Below the pieces are notes generated by a model. That model had not been told where the DNA came from and did no database searches. It was given only the letters and a program-made list of their open reading frames with translations. The position numbers and the translations under genes are program-made. From Mikania micrantha (lineage: Eukaryota > Streptophyta > Magnoliopsida > Asterales > Asteraceae): 64,000 bases of DNA. Positions 23,701-35,266 of this stretch are shown here, piece after piece (the stretch's first letter is position 1; the number at the start of each line of letters is the position of its first letter). Where the stretch lies: the NCBI GenBank assembly GCA_009363875.1, contig CM018692.1, positions 96,053,062-96,117,061 on the forward strand. Direction: 5' to 3'.

Positions 23701-24759
23701 CAATTTTTTTATATATTAGTTTTCTAGTAGTTTATATATTTAAAATAGTATTTAAATTGTTTTATGGAAAATTCTTAACATTTAAAGAATTGAAATATGT
23801 AATTGTTTTATGAAATTAATTAAAGTTTTAGCATAATAATGAAAGACTGAATTTTATAATTTATAGAATTTTTATATAAAAGAAAAACTGAAAAATAGAT
23901 AAATAAGTAAAACACAAAAAAAATAATGGGCCAAAACCGGATTAACCGGTTTTGAACCCGGGTATGCACCCAGCCAAGTCCAACGAGCAAGCCCATATCC
24001 ATGTGGTCTAGGCCTTCCAGTTGGATTTGTTGCCATTCAAAAATATTAAAACATAACAGGTTTGTTCCCACCAAATTGTTTTCAAGAACCCTAATTGGAA
24101 CCAAGTTAAATCCAAACGATCCGCACATCGTTAGCCCCTGAAATCATAGGGATATCAATCTTTGGATATCAATGAGTCGATTAGTATGTTTGTTTATCTA
24201 ATGTTAAGTCCCGGTCCAAGTGTCCTAGACCACAAAAGAGCTAAAAATAAGCGCATTTAAGGATCAAACAAATCAAAGAAAGGCTAAGGGGTCGGGTAGG
24301 GTAAGTTCCAAATCATCCAACCCTAAAGGTGTTCAAGAACTAGGATTTTCTAATCTAGACTTAACCATCTTTGAAATATGATAACCATACCATGTGTTTA
24401 ATATTCTAAAGATTAACAAGAGGTATTGTAAAAGGATGTCAATAAAACAAAAAGCGTTGTGTTAAAAGAAAATAAGTTAACTTTCTTTTATAATTAAATA
24501 CAATGTTGTAACAATTTGTTTTTCAAATAACCTAAAGCATTTCTTAAACACAAATCTTTTTTAAATAAAACACCAAGCCCAGTAAAAACACTAAAGGAGT
24601 ATAAGTTATTTAGAATAAAACACCAAGTCCAATGCCTAATCTTTGACTCAACGATAAACGAATATCAAATACTTACAATATAAAAGTATAATCAATGGAA
24701 TCATGTGTTGAACCCACTCAATCCATAACAAATGAGCGTTTACATTTTGATTTGATTCA
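23701..24759. other. AT-rich DNA, probably 5' part of a plus-sense LTR
   Basis: I cannot assign this stretch firmly. It contains AACCGGATTAACCGGTTTTG (about 23934), a near-palindrome, and poly-A tracts. By position it should be the 5' portion of the plus-sense LTR that resumes at 24760. No coding potential is evident. Confidence 0.35.
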
Positions 24760-25006
24760 AATACACAACAACGCAAGTGAGTTCATAGCCCCTTTTCTAA
24801 ACATTTTGGTTTATAACTGCGGGGCTGAGAAGCATGCTTAAATATTTTTATGATTATATTTTTGAATGTTATACTTCCAACTTAGTATGTTATATTTTAA
24901 TGATATTCTAGATGATCTCTAGAATACTTTATACATGTTTCTTTTGAAGTTTATCTACTTATATTATGAATAGTTAAATAAATTTCGTATGTAAATCATT
25001 GGTAAG

Positions 25007-25186
25007 AATCAAATCCAAGGTTTCAAGGAATCAAATACATGTTTTCGATGAAACAAATACAAGTTTTCAAAGAATCAAGTACATGTTTTCAATAAATCAA
25101 ATAAAAGTTTTCAACGAATCAAATACAAGTTTTCAAAGAATCAAGCACATGTTTTCAACGAATCAAATACAAGTTTTCAACGAATC
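25007..25186. repeat. 22-bp tandem repeat, about eight units
   Basis: Units follow AATCAAATACAAGTTTTCAA plus two bases with modest variation. The array continues after the solo LTR as related text at 29322-29375. A plus-strand ORF (24999-25313) is this array translated. Confidence 0.9.
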
Positions 25187-26394
25187 TATCACACCCCGAG
25201 CCGGCAGGCTGGATCGACTCTCCCGTCGGGCGGAAAGGTCTCGGGGCACAATATCGAGTGATATTCGGAATGATCAGATTGTATACATAGCATCAACATT
25301 TGAGAATAACTAAAGCACAATAATAATTAAACTAGTATTACAAAGTTAAATTACAATTGTCACTGTTTGATAATTTAACTAAGTAAACCTATCAAAAGAA
25401 TCATGAGTTCACCATCTTGTAATTGTACAAGATATCAAAATGATTCACAAGTAAATAACAAAATACGTGCTTTCAAAAGTTACTAGGTCCTCTATCTGTG
25501 CATCCTAATATGCATCCTGAACCTTAGCTTAATCATGTACATCACCTGAGAAACATGTAAGAAAACAAAGTCAACACATGGTTGGTGAGTTCATAGATTT
25601 TAGTATTTGAAAATAAGTTTCACAAACCTTTTTACAGTAACAACCTTAACCTCATTAACAACCACCTATTCTATCCACTCAAGTATGCACATATATATGG
25701 CATACATAGGTTTTAGCCAGCCGCCAGCCCACCACATACGGAACCACATAGAATATTGTTGTTAATGATAATTAAATGTTTCACTGCCAACCACAATCCA
25801 CATTCATCATAGTTTTAGGAATTCTGATTAAACCGATTTTCCAATTCATTAGAGTTCAAAAACCAAGTTTTGAGTTTACATCTAAGGACAACTGAATACG
25901 AGAGGGGAGTGACTCTTAGAGATACTCACGAAGGCATTCTGTATCAATCTGTAGAAGAAACTGGGTGTGACTTTCAACATCGGTGCGTAGTTAGAGAGTA
26001 CCATAAGATGACACTAAGTCAGCTAGATGGAACCATAATCATCCTAGTCACTCGTCACAAAAACCATGGATAGACAATAAAGAATACTGAATGACTAGAA
26101 GGGCTTGACCAAATGTCAACGCACGGAGGCCAATCAGTCTGTCTTGCAAAGTCCTGACACCAAAGAACACTGAATGACTAGAAGGGAGTGAATCCTAGAG
26201 ATACCCACGGAGGCCAATCAGTCTGTCTTACGAAGTCCGATAGGATATAGAAGCAATTCTTTAGTTTTCCTTGTACCATGTGCACATGTACCTGCTTCCC
26301 AACCGGAATCCCATTCCGCGTAGTTTCAAAGTCTTAAGCGTTTCAAGTATTTAAGTTTCTAAGTATACAAGTTTTTGAGAGTGTTAGTATCTAA

Positions 26395-26575
26395 GACTTT
26401 CAAAAATATAGTTTCAAAAGCATTCAAGAATCATAAAATATAGTTTCCAAAAGCATCCAAGATTCATAGCATATAGTTTCAAAAGCTTTGAAGAGTAATA
26501 GAATATAGCTTCAAAAGCATTATTTAATATAGTTTCAAAAGCATTCTAGAATATAGTTTCAAAAGCCGTTATGAA
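26395..26575. repeat. ATAGTTTCAAAAGCAT short repeats
   Basis: The word ATAGTTTCAAAAGC, or close variants, occurs at least six times at irregular spacing of 25-40 bp. Just upstream (26085-26220) a block containing GAATGACTAGAAGGG and GGAGGCCAATCAGTCTGTCTT is present twice. Confidence 0.8.
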
Positions 26576-27989
26576 TCATAGTATCATAGAATCATAGAAT
26601 ATTTATTTCGAGGTATTCAAGTATCATAAGGATTATAAGGTTAAAGCCTTCAAATGTCATAAGTTGATATTCAAGAATCATAAGTTCAAAGCATCTAAGT
26701 ATATGAATATAGAATATTAACATCAAGAATAAGTATAAAAGAATTAAGAAATGTCTATACATTTATGTAAAATATTTAAACATATTTCTTAGTCCCGAAG
26801 TAAAACAAAATAGTTTGAAAAGGGACAAATGAACTCACCTGTGTTGTAGTATGCTTGAATAACCAAGAATTAGATATATGTGCACTCGTACTTTGTAGAC
26901 TATGTAGCTTCAATACCTGAGTTGGTTTACTATGATTTGAATACGATAAGTATTTATAGTTGATGTATATAGGGTTTTAGGTCTCGGTGTGTAACTATGT
27001 GTCCTATATCCTTACCACTGTGTTACTAGAATTCCTCTAAGTGTTCTATAATATGTTCCCTCTATAACCCTTACCCTTACTTATTTGATATTCAACCTTA
27101 TTTACATAAGGTTTACAATATTAAGAGATATAACTTTTGAACAAATCATCATTTATAAAATCTTATTAAGTTACAAAAAATTTAAGTTTAGAAAATCCTT
27201 TAAATTACTTTAAAACATGTTAATAAAACCAATTATGTTGATCATTATTAAACTATGGTGATATGTTTTTAGACATTATAGGTTAATAAGTAAAGAAAAT
27301 CTAAGTTATTTTATGAAAACATTAAGTTCATAGCATGATTGAACTTGAAACAACCTATCTAGGTTAATCATTAAGTTCTTGTGACTTCTCTTGAATCTAT
27401 TCCATCTTGAATTTATAACTAACTAAGATCATCCAATTTGAATAATCAAAGTTTGTTATCCATAGCATGAAACACTAAGTGTTGGGCGTTGATCACACAA
27501 GATCAACATATCCCATACTTAGTTGTTTTCCTTGAATCCACATAAGCCTCTTCTTGTTCTTTAGTTCCTTTGTAACGCATAGCTTCTTATCATATTTTTT
27601 CTTGATGGGATTTAATAGATAAACTTAGTTTATTAGTTTAGAAACACCTTTCGTTAATATTGAAAGCGTTAGGGTTTTCGGTTAACACATGATTAACCAT
27701 TCTTGACCATAATCTATTCTAACACCCTTATATATCCATGGTTCTATTTAACAAAAGTTCAATGACCCATAGCCTTTTGATTGTTAAAACATAAGTTTAT
27801 TTGTTAAAAGTGTTTAGAAAGTTTTGGTATTGGAAAAACTTAGTATCGATGGCAACAAAAACGATGAACAACTTTAAAAACCCTAGTGTATACTAACTCT
27901 ACCCCCTTATGTTCTAATAGATCCCATGAGCTCGATTCTTAATGTTTTTAGTTGGTTCCAAGTTTAAAACACTTGGAAAATGATTTAGT

Positions 27990-28290
27990 ACTTGTATCGA
28001 CATAGGCTGGATAATATCGATGACCACAGGTGGCCTAGTATCGATGAGAACTCATCTGTCCATCTTAGATACTATAGATTCGACCATGTATGTTCGACAA
28101 AGATTCTACCCATCGATATTATCAATATGAATGGGAATTTCTGTCCAAGCCCCTGGAGCCCATCGATATTAACAAGGTTGAAGAGCTGCTATCGATTCTA
28201 GTTTGGTCGATATTAGCAGTATCGACCCAAGAACACAGCTGGGTTTCTCATCCATCGATACTATCTAATCCTCAACCTTCTTGCATCGAT
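27990..28290. repeat. Cluster of CATCGATA words and inverted repeats in solo LTR
   Basis: About ten ATCGAT or TCGATA words occur in 300 bp. One perfect inverted repeat at 28205-28227 has arms GGTCGATA and TATCGACC around seven bases. Unlike the other LTRs, I see no clear TATA box directly downstream. Confidence 0.75.
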
Positions 28291-30369
28291 ATTGCCATTC
28301 TCATATTCAAACTCTATTCTAACTATCTAAAACTTCAATATAACATGTTCCTTAGCTTCCTAGATCAATTTGTGCATCATTAAAGGGTTTAAAGGGTCGA
28401 ACTTAGGCTGAAAATTCCAAGTGTTCGGAATAGTGTTAATCACTGAAAATCAGCGATTTCTTCCTTGTTTTTGGTGATCCAAAGCTCGATATCTTCGTTT
28501 CTTCATAATATACACGTTGCTACCGTCATTTTGACACCAAACTCGCTCAAATTGGTGCAGATTTGAGCAAGATAGAGAGGTTTTAGTGAGAGAGAAAAGG
28601 TAGAGAGAGAGGTCGGTTCTAGAGAGAGTGGAGGTTGGTGGAAGAATTACATGGCATTTATGGTCATTTTAACATCTTTAAACGTTCGGATGTGTTCGGG
28701 TTCATTCAGTTTAGCTCGTTTTGTGTAAACAAGTCGGTTCTGGGTTTTCTCGCAACGAAACGTTACGACGTTTTAAATTAGAACTTTCTAACTTATTTTC
28801 GGTGGTAATTCCTAGTAAATTAACTAAATATACTTTGATTATTTTTAAATTTTTGAAAACGTTTAATTTAACTGTTTCATCGAATCGTACAGGTTTCGGG
28901 CGTATTCGTACATATTGTCACATGTACAAACACGACGACAACTGTGCTTTATGATTTGATTCTCTAATTATTAGACATCATTCAAAACGTTAAACTCACA
29001 GATATATTCGTGCGAATCGTCACCTACACAAATATTCTGTCAGTTTAATATCCATATAACGACGTCCGTTATTGTTTTGTTATATTCATTCTCACATACG
29101 TTTACACATAATAAATCCTAAACTAGCATACACAGAATAATTTCAGGTTGTCAGACATAAGTCCGACTATTAAACCATAGTTTCCATAGTGTTTCTGAAA
29201 GAATTCCATAAGCATTTATCATTGATTTCACATAATAGTATTACACAGAGTTTTGTACTATCGAATCTACTGTACATGCTACTGTTCCTAACTACTGTTC
29301 AGACACTGATGTTACAGAATCAAGTACTCATTTTCAACGAATCAAGTTTTCAAAGACAAATAATCAAGTACCAATCAAGTACCCCTTTTTAGTGGAATTT
29401 TGGGAAATATCAAAGATAACATGTGCGGACGAATCAGAAACGAATCAAGACAAAACAAGTACAAATCAAGAAGTCCTATAACTCAAGAAGTCCCAGCTAG
29501 ACTTGTTGATTATAGGCTACATATGTGATGATATTTACAAGATCCACTAACCCGATAAGAATCATTTGATTGTAACTCGAGTTGACCCAAGACCCCAATC
29601 AATATGACTTAGTAATGTTTAGCTATGAATTTAGTTAAGCATCGTAAATACTCTCCAACTTTCACATTGGGATCATGGGAATGATCTGTTGAGGAAAAAG
29701 AAACACAGGGTAAATTCAAAGAATCAAGAATGGTGTGAATTCAAAGAATCAAGTATGTTATTGGTAGGGAGTGAGATGCTTAATTTTCAATAATAACAAT
29801 ATCATATACGGTTCGATATGTGGTGGGCTGGCGGTTGGGCTTGACCCTACGCATGCCTATATATAAGCATATCTGGCTAGATAGGATATTTGTCATTAGT
29901 GAGGTTAAGGTTGAGACTTCAGCAGGTTTGCCAAGAATCATTTTTCAAATACAAAACTATAAGAACTCACCAACCATGCGTTGACTTGATCTTTTTGATA
30001 ACTTCTCAGGTGACGAACAAGTCTAAGCTATAGGAGCTTAAGATACTTACTAACATGCCCAGTTATAGGACCTAGTAAATTTTTGGATGTGCATATCTTT
30101 TGGATAACAATATACGAATCACTTTTCTATATCTTGTGCAGATACAAGATAATTAGTTTATGATTCATTTTGGTAGATTTACAGTATTAAATTACGAAAC
30201 ATGGCTGATGTAATTTAACTTTGTAATTCTATTTCATTTTAGCATTTCTTATGATATATCATGTTCCATGAAAACAATCGGATCACTTCGATTATCACAC
30301 GATATCGCGCCCCGAGACTATTCCGCCCGATGGGAAAGTCGTAACAGCACGCCGGCTCGGGGTGTGACA

Positions 30370-30723
30370 CAATCAGTTTTGTCGGAACCAACGAGAATAA
30401 TCTGGATGAGGCAATTGTGACCCGTTTGCAGCAACGACAAGGGAAGGAGCAAGAAAGGAGTCATCGATGAATTTGTAAAGGTCAAGGCCATATAGGAGGC
30501 CTTCAACTTGGGTTTTCCAGTCTAGCTAATTTGAGGAGGTAAGTTTAAGAGTTGTAGGCATGACAACGACTTGTGAGATCTTTCATAGAAGGATTAACCA
30601 TGATAGAAGAAATATCAGCCATGAGTGCTAGTGGTGTGGGTGGGCGAGAATTTGTAGGTGTGGGTCTGGGAGTCGAAACAGGTGTGGGTGTAGGGGTCGA
30701 ATCTGAACCTTGCTGTGATACCA
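30370..30723 (-). pseudogene. Ale-like Copia gag N-terminal fragment
   Basis: Minus-strand text WKTQVEGLLYGLDLYKFIDD and FLAPS, PHPDYSRWFRQ is the typical start of gag in Ale/Retrofit-type Copia elements. The block near 30730-30570 reads MADISSIM-like and PTTLKLTSS text in neighbouring frames, so at least one frameshift and a TGA (after RQN) break it. It is cut at 30369 by the 3' end of a Gypsy-type LTR, and the rest of the element should lie left of that LTR. Confidence 0.8.
30712..30723 (-). other. Primer binding site of Ale-like Copia
   Basis: The minus strand reads TGGTATCACAGC, a one-base variant of the initiator tRNA-Met complement, directly inside the LTR. Confidence 0.8.
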
Positions 30724-30916
30724 TATAAAGTATTGGAAGAAGAAGATAAGTGCTTTCAAAGCTTTGTATATTGATTACTGTAAACGTAATGGTTTTTATA
30801 ACAACAATAGCTAAACAAGGATCCCATAATATAGGAGATAAATAAACTAATCTAATCTACAATAAATGGAGGGAAAGAACGACGCCAATTAGGCGTCGTC
30901 ATCTTTATCCTTAACA
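30724..30916 (-). mobile_element. Short 5' LTR of Ale-like Copia (about 193 bp)
   Basis: In minus sense the LTR starts TGTTAAGGATAAAG at 30916 and ends just before the primer site. The small size is normal for Ale elements. A perfect inverted repeat at 30879-30899 (arms ACGACGCC and GGCGTCGT around AATTA) sits near its start, upstream of a TATA-like CTATATTATGG. The inner terminus reads TATA rather than CA, so the exact edge is uncertain. Confidence 0.7.
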
Positions 30917-31065
30917 TAGTAATAGTTGGACGTTATGATTCTCGCATTCGTCAATCAATTTAATAAATCATTATAACAAATAAAATGAAGAACCAAGGTG
31001 ATACGAGAGGAAATTGAGATTGATGTGTCATATTTTGTTTATTAGACTATCCACAGCGGTCATTC

Positions 31066-31172
31066 CACTGAAAATCCTTCCCCACTGAAATTTCCTCCCA
31101 CGTTATCACCCCACTGAAAATCTTAAACACCCATAGTGGTCACCCCACTGAAAACCCTTCCCCACTATTCCA
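31066..31172. repeat. Subterminal CCACTGAAAA repeats of element 1
   Basis: CCACTGAAAATCC, CCACTGAAATTTCC, CCACTGAAAATC and CCACTGAAAACCC occur within about 107 bp just inside the left terminus. This is a typical place for transposase or accessory-protein binding sites. Confidence 0.75.
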
Positions 31173-31353
31173 CATCATCAACATTATTTAAATTTAATTG
31201 ATTTATTTTTTTTGTTGTAAACTAAAAATAATAACTTTAGGATTTAATTAAACCATTCAAATAAAAATACAACTAAAATAAAAGTTATATTGCAAAGTTA
31301 AATAAAATAAACCATAGAAAAAACTAACAATTCAAATTAAAATAAAATTTAAC

Positions 31354-32604
31354 GATATTTATCAAACATTTTTTTTCAATTTTTTCATTATTGAACGTTC
31401 TTCCTCGTCGAGTTCTTCGGGAGACAGACTCCATTGTTCTGAGGTCGGCTCGGAGCGTTTTCTCTTCGTGAATTTGAAGCTTTATTTCGTGCATTTTTTT
31501 CTTATCCTCGTTTTTTTGTTTTTGAAAAGTTGTGAAAGCTTGGAGTTGATCAGCGAGATCGATTGTTGTCGGGTTAGAGGAGACGGTTTGACGACTCGAA
31601 GAGGAAGCCCGTTTTGTTGTATCTCGCACTGTCGGTCTAACTGGTTCCGGGGGGTGTCGAACTTGGCTTCTTCCTCGTCATCCTCGAGGTTAACCGCATA
31701 ATTCGTATGGGCGGTCGAACCCCCCGGCGAATACTGGTTCGATTCGGAGTTTTTGGTTCTGTTTGAAGAACCTTGGACCTCGTTACCTTCTTGGCAAAGA
31801 ACGCGAAATTTTGGCGAATCTTTTATCGCGACCCAAACGTCGTGGTGGTTAAATGTTTGGCCGTTACTCTTTAGTTGGTATTCTTTTTCGGCCTATTTCA
31901 ACACGTTCTCGTCGCTCATCCCGCTTTTCCGGTTGTTGGCGCAGTTGCTATAGATCCCACTAAACTTTTTAACTTGGTGCACATATCCTTCCACTTTGAA
32001 TTTAATTGATGATATGTGTGGTATTCCGCATTGAAGCCCATCATATTGTGCCAAGTAACGGTGACTTTTTTCCAAAAATTTTCACGTTTTTGCGAATTAC
32101 CTACAAAGAAAATAATTAACAAAAAGTAAGTAAAAAAATATACGCTTTAAAAAAATAAATAACAAAACTAAGTAAAAAAGTTTTTACCTTTGGTTTTGTT
32201 CTCGGATTCGTCCATGTAGTATTTTCCGAGAGCGGTTTATTCATCAGGTGTCCATTGTTTCGGTGCCATTGGACCACTACTCGGCCCGGTTCCGGCCGAC
32301 TGTTTGTTTTTCTTACCTTTTTACTGCGTTTTTGAGTGTCTTGTGTCTCCGGCACGACTTCGTTATCATGTTAATTCGGTGACACAAAATCTGATTCGTA
32401 ACGAGGATGGGAAATGTTTTGTTGAAAACCGCTTTGGGAGTAGGAAGCAAAACCGGGTTGGAAGTTCGGTTGTGGTTAGACGTTTGGGTTTTGTTGTTGA
32501 AAGTGTTGGATGTTCGGGTTTTGTTGTAGTTGAACCAATAAATTTCGAAGCAATTCGGGATCGTATGAGAACGGGGGATTGGGATTGTTAGGCATTGGAT
32601 TCAT
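31354..32604 (-). pseudogene. Harbinger ORF1 (Myb/SANT-like), degenerate
   Basis: ORF1 proteins of PIF/Harbinger elements bind DNA and help recruit the transposase to the nucleus and to the ends. The start is the ATG at 32604 (MNPMPNNPNPPFSYDPELL), followed by an Asn/Gln-rich region with in-frame stops. A Trp-Thr-Pro SANT start (QWTPDE) lies near 32250. Across an intron whose acceptor is at about 32101 the text is FWKKVTVTWHNM and YHQLNSKWKDM. The C-terminal part is broken by stops and frameshifts but shows FQKQKNEDKKK-like coiled text near 31500. It is the decayed counterpart of the gene at 33437-34991. Confidence 0.75.
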
Positions 32605-32903
32605 GTTTGTAATTTTTTTTAAAAAAAATATAGAGAGAAAGATGAAAGATGAAGTGATTTGGGTGGTTTTTTGGTAAAAAGGTTGGAGTATTTATTTGAT
32701 TTTTATTTTTTTTTAAGAAATAAGCCGTTGGTTAACGGCTATATTGCTTTGGCCGATCACAAAACGAGAAAGCGCGCGGGGAGCGGGGGCCATGGGAGGG
32801 GTTTAGGCGGGAGCCGCTGAGGCGGGAGGCGGTGTTCCCGCTGAAAGCCGCCGAATGGGCTGAAGGCGCTAGGCGGGCGGTGTAACCATTGTGCACGGTT
32901 TTA

Positions 32904-33163
32904 CATCAAACTTGATTTGAACGGTTCGTTAGCATTAAAGGTTTTTGAAATTCTTTTAAGTAAATGTCAAATAGGCCCTCGTGCTATAAATGTATTTCAT
33001 TTTGCCCCTTTGTAATAACTAAGATTTACAATTTGATCTTAAGTTCTAAACTTTCAAACGTTTATTTGTGTTCTCTTTTCTTCGCAATTTGTAGTATTTT
33101 ATGGGGATTATTTTGGTGGTTCTTTCTTATGTTATGATCAATTTAAGACATGACGCTTTCCCA
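32904..33163. other. Spacer between the two Harbinger elements
   Basis: These 260 bp contain a CAAATAGGCCCTCGTGCTATA stretch and AT-rich DNA. I see no feature. Separate TTA duplications on each side show the two elements inserted independently. Confidence 0.5.
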
Positions 33164-33196
33164 TTAGGGGACTAGGAGTCGTCCCAGACTTCTCCA

Positions 33197-33305
33197 CTTT
33201 TCCCCATTGGCACATCAACACCACATCAGCTTTCCTCACTTTTCCCCACTTTTTCCCACTTTTCCCCATTTTGCACGGTGTCGTCCCACTTTTCCCCATT
33301 TTCAA
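33197..33305. repeat. Subterminal CACTTTTCCCCA repeats of element 2
   Basis: CACTTTTCCCC or CCACTTTTCCCCATT occurs about five times in roughly 110 bp. The word differs from that of element 1, but its position is the same. Confidence 0.8.
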
Positions 33306-33436
33306 ATCTTATTTTTAATTAATTATTTTAACAATAAATAATAATAATAATAATATTAATAAAATAAAAAAATATTCATTAAATTTAAAATAAAAAAAAG
33401 AATACAACCAAAAAAAAAAGAACACAACCTAAAAAA

Positions 33437-34991
33437 TTAAATTAAAAACCTAGAAAGGGCAATTCCATCCCAACGAGCAGCAATTTCTCGTTTACGATCG
33501 AGAATCAGTTGTAGCATTGGTTCTTGATAAATTGTGTGGTCTTTTATCATAAACTCTAAATCTACAGCCTTTTGCTGTTCGTCTAAACCCTGTTGTTGTC
33601 GGCGCATTAATGCAACACGTGCGTTTTTCTCCTCTTGCAAAACACGGAGTTTTTCTTCTCGATGGCAGAATCTTTGTTGGGATTCCTCTTTGTTGAACGA
33701 GTTGAATTCCGCCATTTGTTGAATTAACTCGTCATGCGACGAGGAGGACGCGGCCGACCTTTTGCCCTTTCTTGTTGGCCTATCCGGTTCATAGTAAATG
33801 CGTGGGCCATCACGATCAAGGTTGATGTTGATGTCTTTGTCATCCTCAAGGTTGATGTCGATATGGGCGTTCGCACTACCCATTGACTCGTTTGGCTTCG
33901 GCCTTTTTGTTGTAGATTGTGACTCACAACCTACTGGTGGAATGTCGCACCATAAAGGGTTATCACGGACCATCTCCCACGCTTGGATGTGAGCGAATCC
34001 CTTTGACTTGACCAAGATTCTATAGTTTTTCATGGCCGTTTTCAAAACTTGTTCATCCCCTTCACCGCTTTTGCGATTCATTGAAGACTGTTGGTAAAAA
34101 CCATTCCATTTCTTCATGGAGGCGTTCATATCGTTCCATTTGGAATAGATTTGATCAACAGTCCTCGACCTGTCCTTCACGAGATGGTGAAAATGTTCGG
34201 TTACCTACATATAAACAACATAAATTTAAGCATCAACCGTGACTTTTTTTGTTAACTTAAACAATGTTAAAAAATACCTTTTTATAAAAACCATCCCATT
34301 TTTGCGCATTACCAACATCGGGATTTTCAGAAATAGTTAGCCAAGCTCTGACCAACGCAACCTCCTCTTCATCGGACCAACGCTTGGCCGGTGCTTTCTT
34401 TCCAATTGGTTTCTTTCCCGTTCGCCAAACCGGTTCTTCTTCTTCTTCTTCCGACTCGACTTGAACACTTTTATTATGTTCGCTTGAATCCGAGTCGTCT
34501 TGATTATGGTCACGATAGTCTAAACATAAAAATAAACGTATAAAAATAGACGTAAAAAATAAACTTATAAAATAAACAAAAAAATAGACGTAAAAAATAA
34601 ACTTATAAAAATAAACAAAAAAATAGACGTAAAAAAATAAATGTATAAAAATAAACATAAAAAAATAAAATATAAAAATAAACGTATAAAAAATACCTTG
34701 AAATGGAGATTGTTGTTGAAAAGTTTGTTGATCGAATTGTTGGTAACTTTGTTGATCTTGTTGATACGATTGCTCCCACCGATTGAATTGTTGTTGAGTG
34801 CCCGGTGAATATTGCAAATATGGAGGCTGGTTCATTGGATCGTAGTAAAATGTTGGTTGATTCGGAGATGGCATTTGTAGATGATACCCGGGTGTGTTGA
34901 ACGGGTTCATTTGAGGCGTTTGAACATTTTTTTGTCGTGGTTTTCTAAATTTCTTGGTTGACGACCCACCACGTGATGAACCTCCTTCCAT
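33437..34991 (-). CDS. PIF/Harbinger ORF1: Myb/SANT-like protein with NAM-associated C-terminus
   Basis: Three exons join in frame: 34991-34697, 34519-34278 and 34204-33437, with GTATTT donors and TAG acceptors, giving 434 residues. The N-terminus is Gly/Ser-, then Gln/Pro/Tyr-rich. An acidic stretch (ESEEEEEEP) and a basic patch (KKPIGKKAPAKR) precede a SANT/trihelix-like domain from RWSDEEEVALVRAW to SKWNDMNASMKKWNGFY. The third exon continues with AWEMVRDNPLW and a coiled, charged tail ending LDRKREIAARWDGIALSRF, as in the NAM-associated C-terminal domain. This architecture is known for plant PIF/Harbinger ORF1 proteins, which bind DNA and cooperate with the separate transposase. It lies within the TIRs of element 2. 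The frame is open throughout, but expression is unproven. Confidence 0.85.
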
Positions 34992-35266
34992 TTTAGTTGA
35001 AAATTTTATAAATTTAGTGTATAGATTGTAGAAGATGAGAGAAAAGTGTGAGATTTTGGTTGTTTAAATAGGAAAAAATTGGATTTTTTTTAAAGCCAAC
35101 CGTTGTGAAACGGTCGAATACAACGGATCTATTTTACCCTCCCCACGCTCGGGCATTTTCGGTGACATCTCCCCGATTTACCCCACAAGCTTTCCTGGGG
35201 CCCGGTATTCCCGGCCGGCCCCGGATTGTCCCGCCTCTCTCCCGTGCTCCACTCCGAGTCCCCTTA

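Larger units (their letters stand above)
25182..29321 (-). mobile_element. 4.1-kb solo LTR (25187-29316) with TSD GAATC
   Basis: In minus sense the LTR starts TGTAACATC at 29316 and ends CTCGGGGTGTGATA at 25187 (TG/CA-type ends, one base mutated). GAATC flanks both sides (25182-25186 and 29317-29321). Its 3' kilobase is homologous to the 3' end of the plus-sense LTR it sits in, but inverted: both share CCGAGCCGGC, GGGCGGAA-GTCTCGGGGC and CAACCGCCAGCCCACCACATA-type text. At 4130 bp it is very long for an LTR; it contains internal repeats at 25880-26220 and 26395-26575 and a CATCGATA cluster at 27990-28290. No ORF beyond chance size is present. Confidence 0.88.
24760..30369 (+). mobile_element. 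Plus-sense Gypsy-type LTR ending at 30369, split by solo LTR
   Basis: The stretch 24776-24840 (AGCCCCTTTTCTAAACATTT and GCGGGGCTGAGAAGCATGC) recurs near 44668-44730 in another plus-sense LTR. The 3' part at 29322-30369 ends GGCTCGGGGTGTGACA. Between them sits a solo LTR with GAATC duplications, so 24760-25186 and 29322-30369 were once joined. The LTR's end lies inside an Ale-like Copia gag (from 30370), with flank CAATC as a possible target duplication. Its 5' boundary is unknown. Confidence 0.65.
31042..32903 (-). mobile_element. PIF/Harbinger element 1 (31045-32900), TSD TTA
   Basis: Diverged terminal inverted repeats GACTATCCACAGCGGTCA (31045) and the complement of TAACCATTGTGCACGGTT (32900) are flanked by TTA at 31042-31044 and 32901-32903. 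A TTA duplication is diagnostic of PIF/Harbinger. The right end is GC-rich (32760-32880). There is no DDE transposase; the only coding remnant is a Myb/SANT-like ORF1. Repeated CCCACTGAAAA words lie inside the left end. Confidence 0.78.
33164..35266 (-). mobile_element. PIF/Harbinger element 2 (33167-35263), TSD TTA
   Basis: The termini GGGGACTAGGAGT at 33167 and ACTCCGAGTCCCC at 35263 are inverted repeats with one mismatch, flanked by TTA at 33164-33166 and 35264-35266. The element is 2097 bp and carries one three-exon gene (Myb/SANT-like ORF1) but no DDE transposase, so it is non-autonomous. Subterminal ACTTTTCCCC repeats lie inside the left end at 33197-33300. The right end is GC-rich and the left AT-rich. 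Confidence 0.88.

Noticed and set aside
23407..23813. ORFs of about 90 codons on both strands across 23560-23644
   Set aside because: They encode only alternating Tyr-Ile from the TA microsatellite.
24999..25313. 104-codon ORF with internal repeats
   Set aside because: It is the 22-bp array translated, reading into the unrelated solo LTR end.
25187..30369. A single 5.2-kb DNA transposon with 1-kb terminal inverted repeats
   Set aside because: GAATC duplications at 25182 and 29317 show that 25187-29316 is a solo LTR inside an older, inversely oriented LTR.
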